A program made the position numbers and the translations under genes. Below, one piece after another: positions 8,540 to 11,099 of a stretch of 11,099 nt of DNA. The notes under the pieces are model-generated. The model was not told where the DNA came from. It saw only the letters and a program-made list of their open reading frames with translations, and did no database searches. Within the stretch, counting starts at the first letter, position 1; each line of letters starts with the position of its first letter. The stretch is taken from positions 1-11,099 of the forward strand of contig RCAB01000949.1 in the NCBI GenBank assembly GCA_003640385.1, written 5' to 3'. The DNA is from Setaria digitata. Its lineage: Eukaryota; Nematoda; Chromadorea; Rhabditida; Setariidae.

Positions 8540-8588
8540 TTGTGATCTGATAAAATGATAGCGGAAATATCATTTTATCAGATCACAA
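8540..8588. repeat. Perfect 21-bp inverted repeat with 7-nt loop
   Basis: The left arm (8540-8560, beginning TTGTGATCTGATAAAA) and right arm (8568-8588, beginning TATCATTTTATCAGAT) are exact reverse complements around GCGGAAA. Pairing stops abruptly at the outer ends. A transcript from either strand would fold into a 49-nt hairpin. No neighbouring gene explains it. Confidence 0.85.
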
Positions 8589-8589
8589 T

Positions 8590-9606
8590 TAAACTAACAA
8601 TTCGGAAAAAGTATATAGAATTTAAAACTTTAGGAAATATCGTCAGATAATAATTGCTTTTGAATGGAAAGCCATCTAAAAATGTCACATTGAGAATCAA
8701 ATTCTCGAATTTCAATGCTCTAAAAGTCGTCATTAATTTAACCACCGTCTTTTCTCTTCATGTGCGTGGAATATAATAAGCAATTTTACTATTGCTATTA
8801 ATTTAACATTTAACTTAAAATAGTATTAATTTGAAATATTTTTTTCTTTTTATTCCAATTATTTATTTTGATAAGAAAATATTAATTGAAACAATAAAAT
8901 TTTACAGTATAAAAGAAGAAGAACTGATTCGAATGCGAACTAGGATGTATTTTTTTTTTGATTCCAAAAATGTCTTTCAGTTCTTTCAGACACAGCCAGA
9001 GAATAGAGTGGAGTGAAAAAAAAAAACTTCTAGCAATGATTATTTTAAAAGATTCTATTCTGGAACTGTTAAAAAAATAAAGCATTATTTTACAACCATT
9101 ATATCGATTATCAAATAGCTAATATTTTAAATAGAATATTTTTAAAAAAAAAAAAAACTTTGTGTTTCATTTAATCGAAACAAATAAAAAAGTATTTCTT
9201 TGCTGGTTTATTTCTATGTTTCACGTTTGATCGATTTAAAGAATGCTTGAAAACTTTACAAGCCAATTAATTATTAGCTGTTGTTGTTGGAAAGTAAATA
9301 AAATTTACATATGAATGGTCATTTGGCAATTCGAAAATTTATGATGACAATAATAATTAATAAGCTAAAAAAAAAAAAAATTTTAGGAAAAAGTTAAATC
9401 GTTTTTTTTTTTTTTTCTAAGCGAATTGTTAAAACAAGATGCAGTTAGCTGTTCAATTAAAAAAAAACAAAAGCAGAGTAAATGAAAATAAGTCAATTCA
9501 GTAGCTTCATATATATATGCCCATAAGATTGTTAATAATTCTGAATGTTAAGATTTGCACTTGCTGATAAATTACCCTAATTTCATAGTTTTGTTCAAAG
9601 TTTAAA
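8590..9606. other. A+T-rich intergenic stretch
   Basis: No supported gene is seen. A short coding-like patch follows TTTTACAG at 8907 (residues KEEELIRMRTRM in the frame open to 9016), but no partner exon is visible. Runs of A (about 9145-9157, 9368-9380) and T (about 9402-9417) are present in both orientations. Confidence 0.5.
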
Positions 9607-9666
9607 GTCATGAAAATGTAAACAAAGTCATGAAAATGTAAACAACGTCATGAAAATGTAAACAAC
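9607..9666. repeat. Three tandem copies of a 20-bp unit
   Basis: GTCATGAAAATGTAAACAA followed by A or C repeats three times without spacers. The copies differ only at the last base, so the expansion is recent or conserved. Confidence 0.9.
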
Positions 9667-10819
9667 CAGTTTTAAAATTTAAATTTAATAAAAGGTTAAA
9701 GTTAGATCGTTCTTTTTTTTTTTATAAAAAATTTTATAAAATAGTTAAAATTTTTCCATAAATCATAATTGATTATAATGTATTCCGAACATTCCTCCAA
9801 AATGATACACTGATTTTGAGATGAATTATGGAATTGTGAAAATTACGCATTAATTAGTATGAATTAATGAACAGAAGAAATATTCTCAATTCTGTCATTC
9901 AAGCTAGTATAGGCGTAGTGAGATTTGAACAGCTAAAGTAAGTTTATTTTCCTCATTACTTCACCATTTTGTCACCGGAAATTTTATTCCATTCAGATTT
10001 GTTTTTTCTTTTCTTTTTTTTTCTTTTTTTTAGGAACATATTTCGTTAAGAGTTTGCAGTAGCAAAATTATTTTTAGCTTCAAGGGAAAAAAAAAAAATT
10101 CCTCTCTTATTTTAATACCAATACATTTTTAGAATTCCTCACATTTAGTGATTAATTTTCCGCACATTTTGCTACATCTTCATTTTAAAAGCTTCGAAAT
10201 GTTGCAGTCATCTGACTGAACGTGACCCATTACTACAGAGGGGTCAAGTTATTCATCTCTATCAATTTGTGGAAACACAAAAATGTCTTATAATCTATGC
10301 AAATGAGCAAAGTTTGCTTTCATTTGAATATTTACTCAAAGACAATTTTTTCATTAAGAAATAAGTTCAAGTCAGTATTTAATGCATTTTTTTTCCTATC
10401 TATTTTCAGGATATACTGGATAAATTTTGCGCTAGAAATAATATTATTGCTTATATTCTGGCATAAAAGAAACACTTAGCTAGAGAAAACAGTTTACAGA
10501 CTAAATTTCTAAATAATTTCAGAAAATTTAAATTCAAAAATATTTCATTGCGCTCATTTGATCATTAGTTGCAATGAATTTTTGCATTGAATGTCTTGAA
10601 AAAAGTATAATTATTAGCTAGCTCCTTTGCATTGAAAAATAAATTGTCATAATTTCAGACATCTTGTTAATTAAGGTGCTTTGGAAAGAACAGTCTTCAA
10701 GCAGTCTAAGGGGGGAAAAAAAAACTATCGTTGAAGGATAGACTGAATGAAGATGAAATGACTGAGACCAAAATGCGACAAAAAAAAAATTGAAGTGCGC
10801 GATATGTGTAATAATTTAA
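9667..10819. other. A+T-rich intergenic stretch
   Basis: No gene is seen. It contains T- and A-runs, and TGACCC (10223) facing GGGTCA (10241) with a 12-bp spacer. Confidence 0.5.
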
Positions 10820-11099
10820 AACTGAAGATACAGAGCATAGAAGAAGCCATTCGAATGAATGATTCTTGAAGTTTTCTGATCTGAAGATGCCTAAGGAAGA
10901 TTTGTGATCAAAAGATACATAACGAAGACAGACTTCTTCTGTATATGAAGATACAAAACGTGAAAGAAGTCATTCAAGTGCAATAATTCATGAAGGTTTG
11001 TGATTTCAAGATGCACAATGATCACCTGAAGATACCTAATGAGCAATTCTGATCTAAAGTGATGACTGATGAAGATTTCTGATCTGGTGATACCTAAAG
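10820..11099. repeat. Degenerate repeat field with period near 123 bp, cut by the window end
   Basis: TGAAGATAC at 10823 recurs at 10946, and GAAGCCATTC at 10843 matches GAAGTCATTC at 10966, both 123 bp apart. Within it AAGATRC words stand at 10825, 10884, 10912, 10948, 11008 and 11029, often with TGATC nearby. The repeat is old and diverged, and its base mix is less T-rich than the rest. It has no open frame. Confidence 0.6.

Noticed and set aside
8831..9085. Overlapping frames on both strands (61 and 67 codons)
   Set aside because: Both are mostly Phe, Ile and Lys from A/T runs. Only the KEEELIRMRTRM patch looks coding-like, and no second exon supports it.
9607..9666. CRISPR-like repeat
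   Set aside because: The three 20-bp copies abut with no spacers, and the context is eukaryotic.
10297..10479. 60-codon plus-strand frame
   Set aside because: Phe/Ile-rich product of A+T-rich DNA without splice signals or G+C rise.

Overview
The window looks like nuclear DNA of a nematode, possibly a filarial or other clade III worm. It is very A+T-rich and gene-poor. The one clear gene has short exons (about 150-515 nt) separated by T-rich introns of about 650-835 nt. Three of its four 3' splice sites match the nematode TTTTCAG-type acceptor. There is no bacterial gene packing, no Shine-Dalgarno series and no recognisable transposase. The lineage is inferred from these features; no species can be named.

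The only well-supported gene is on the + strand, with exons at 4024-4196, 4895-5179, 6015-6163 and 6815-7331. The four pieces join in one frame with matched phases (0, 0, 2) and end at a TAG. From the ATG at 4047 the product is 366 residues. It has a Ser/Thr-rich N-terminal half (basic, then acidic), a single strong membrane segment at about residues 196-218 preceded by basic residues, and an aromatic and acidic helical C-terminal domain. I do not recognise a family, so it is best called an orphan single-pass membrane protein.

The left flank (1-4020) is non-coding as far as I can see, but it holds several structures: a cut-off 36-bp tandem repeat at the very start, a purine tract, a pair of nuclear-receptor-type half-sites, a cluster of GATA-factor sites (1808-1955), a tiny signal-peptide-like ORF (2045-2122), a G/T-rich 57-bp minisatellite (about 2130-2373), and a diverged duplicated AT-rich block (2630-3161). 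Some of these could be promoter or enhancer elements of the gene, or lie in a long first intron.

The right flank (7332-11099) holds the 3' UTR and intergenic DNA. It contains a 20-bp palindrome just upstream of an AATAAA (8170-8199), a perfect 21-bp inverted repeat with a 7-nt loop (8540-8588), a threefold 20-bp tandem repeat (9607-9666), and a degenerate repeat field with a period near 123 bp running off the window end (about 10820-11099). No tRNA, rRNA, CRISPR array or intact mobile element was found.
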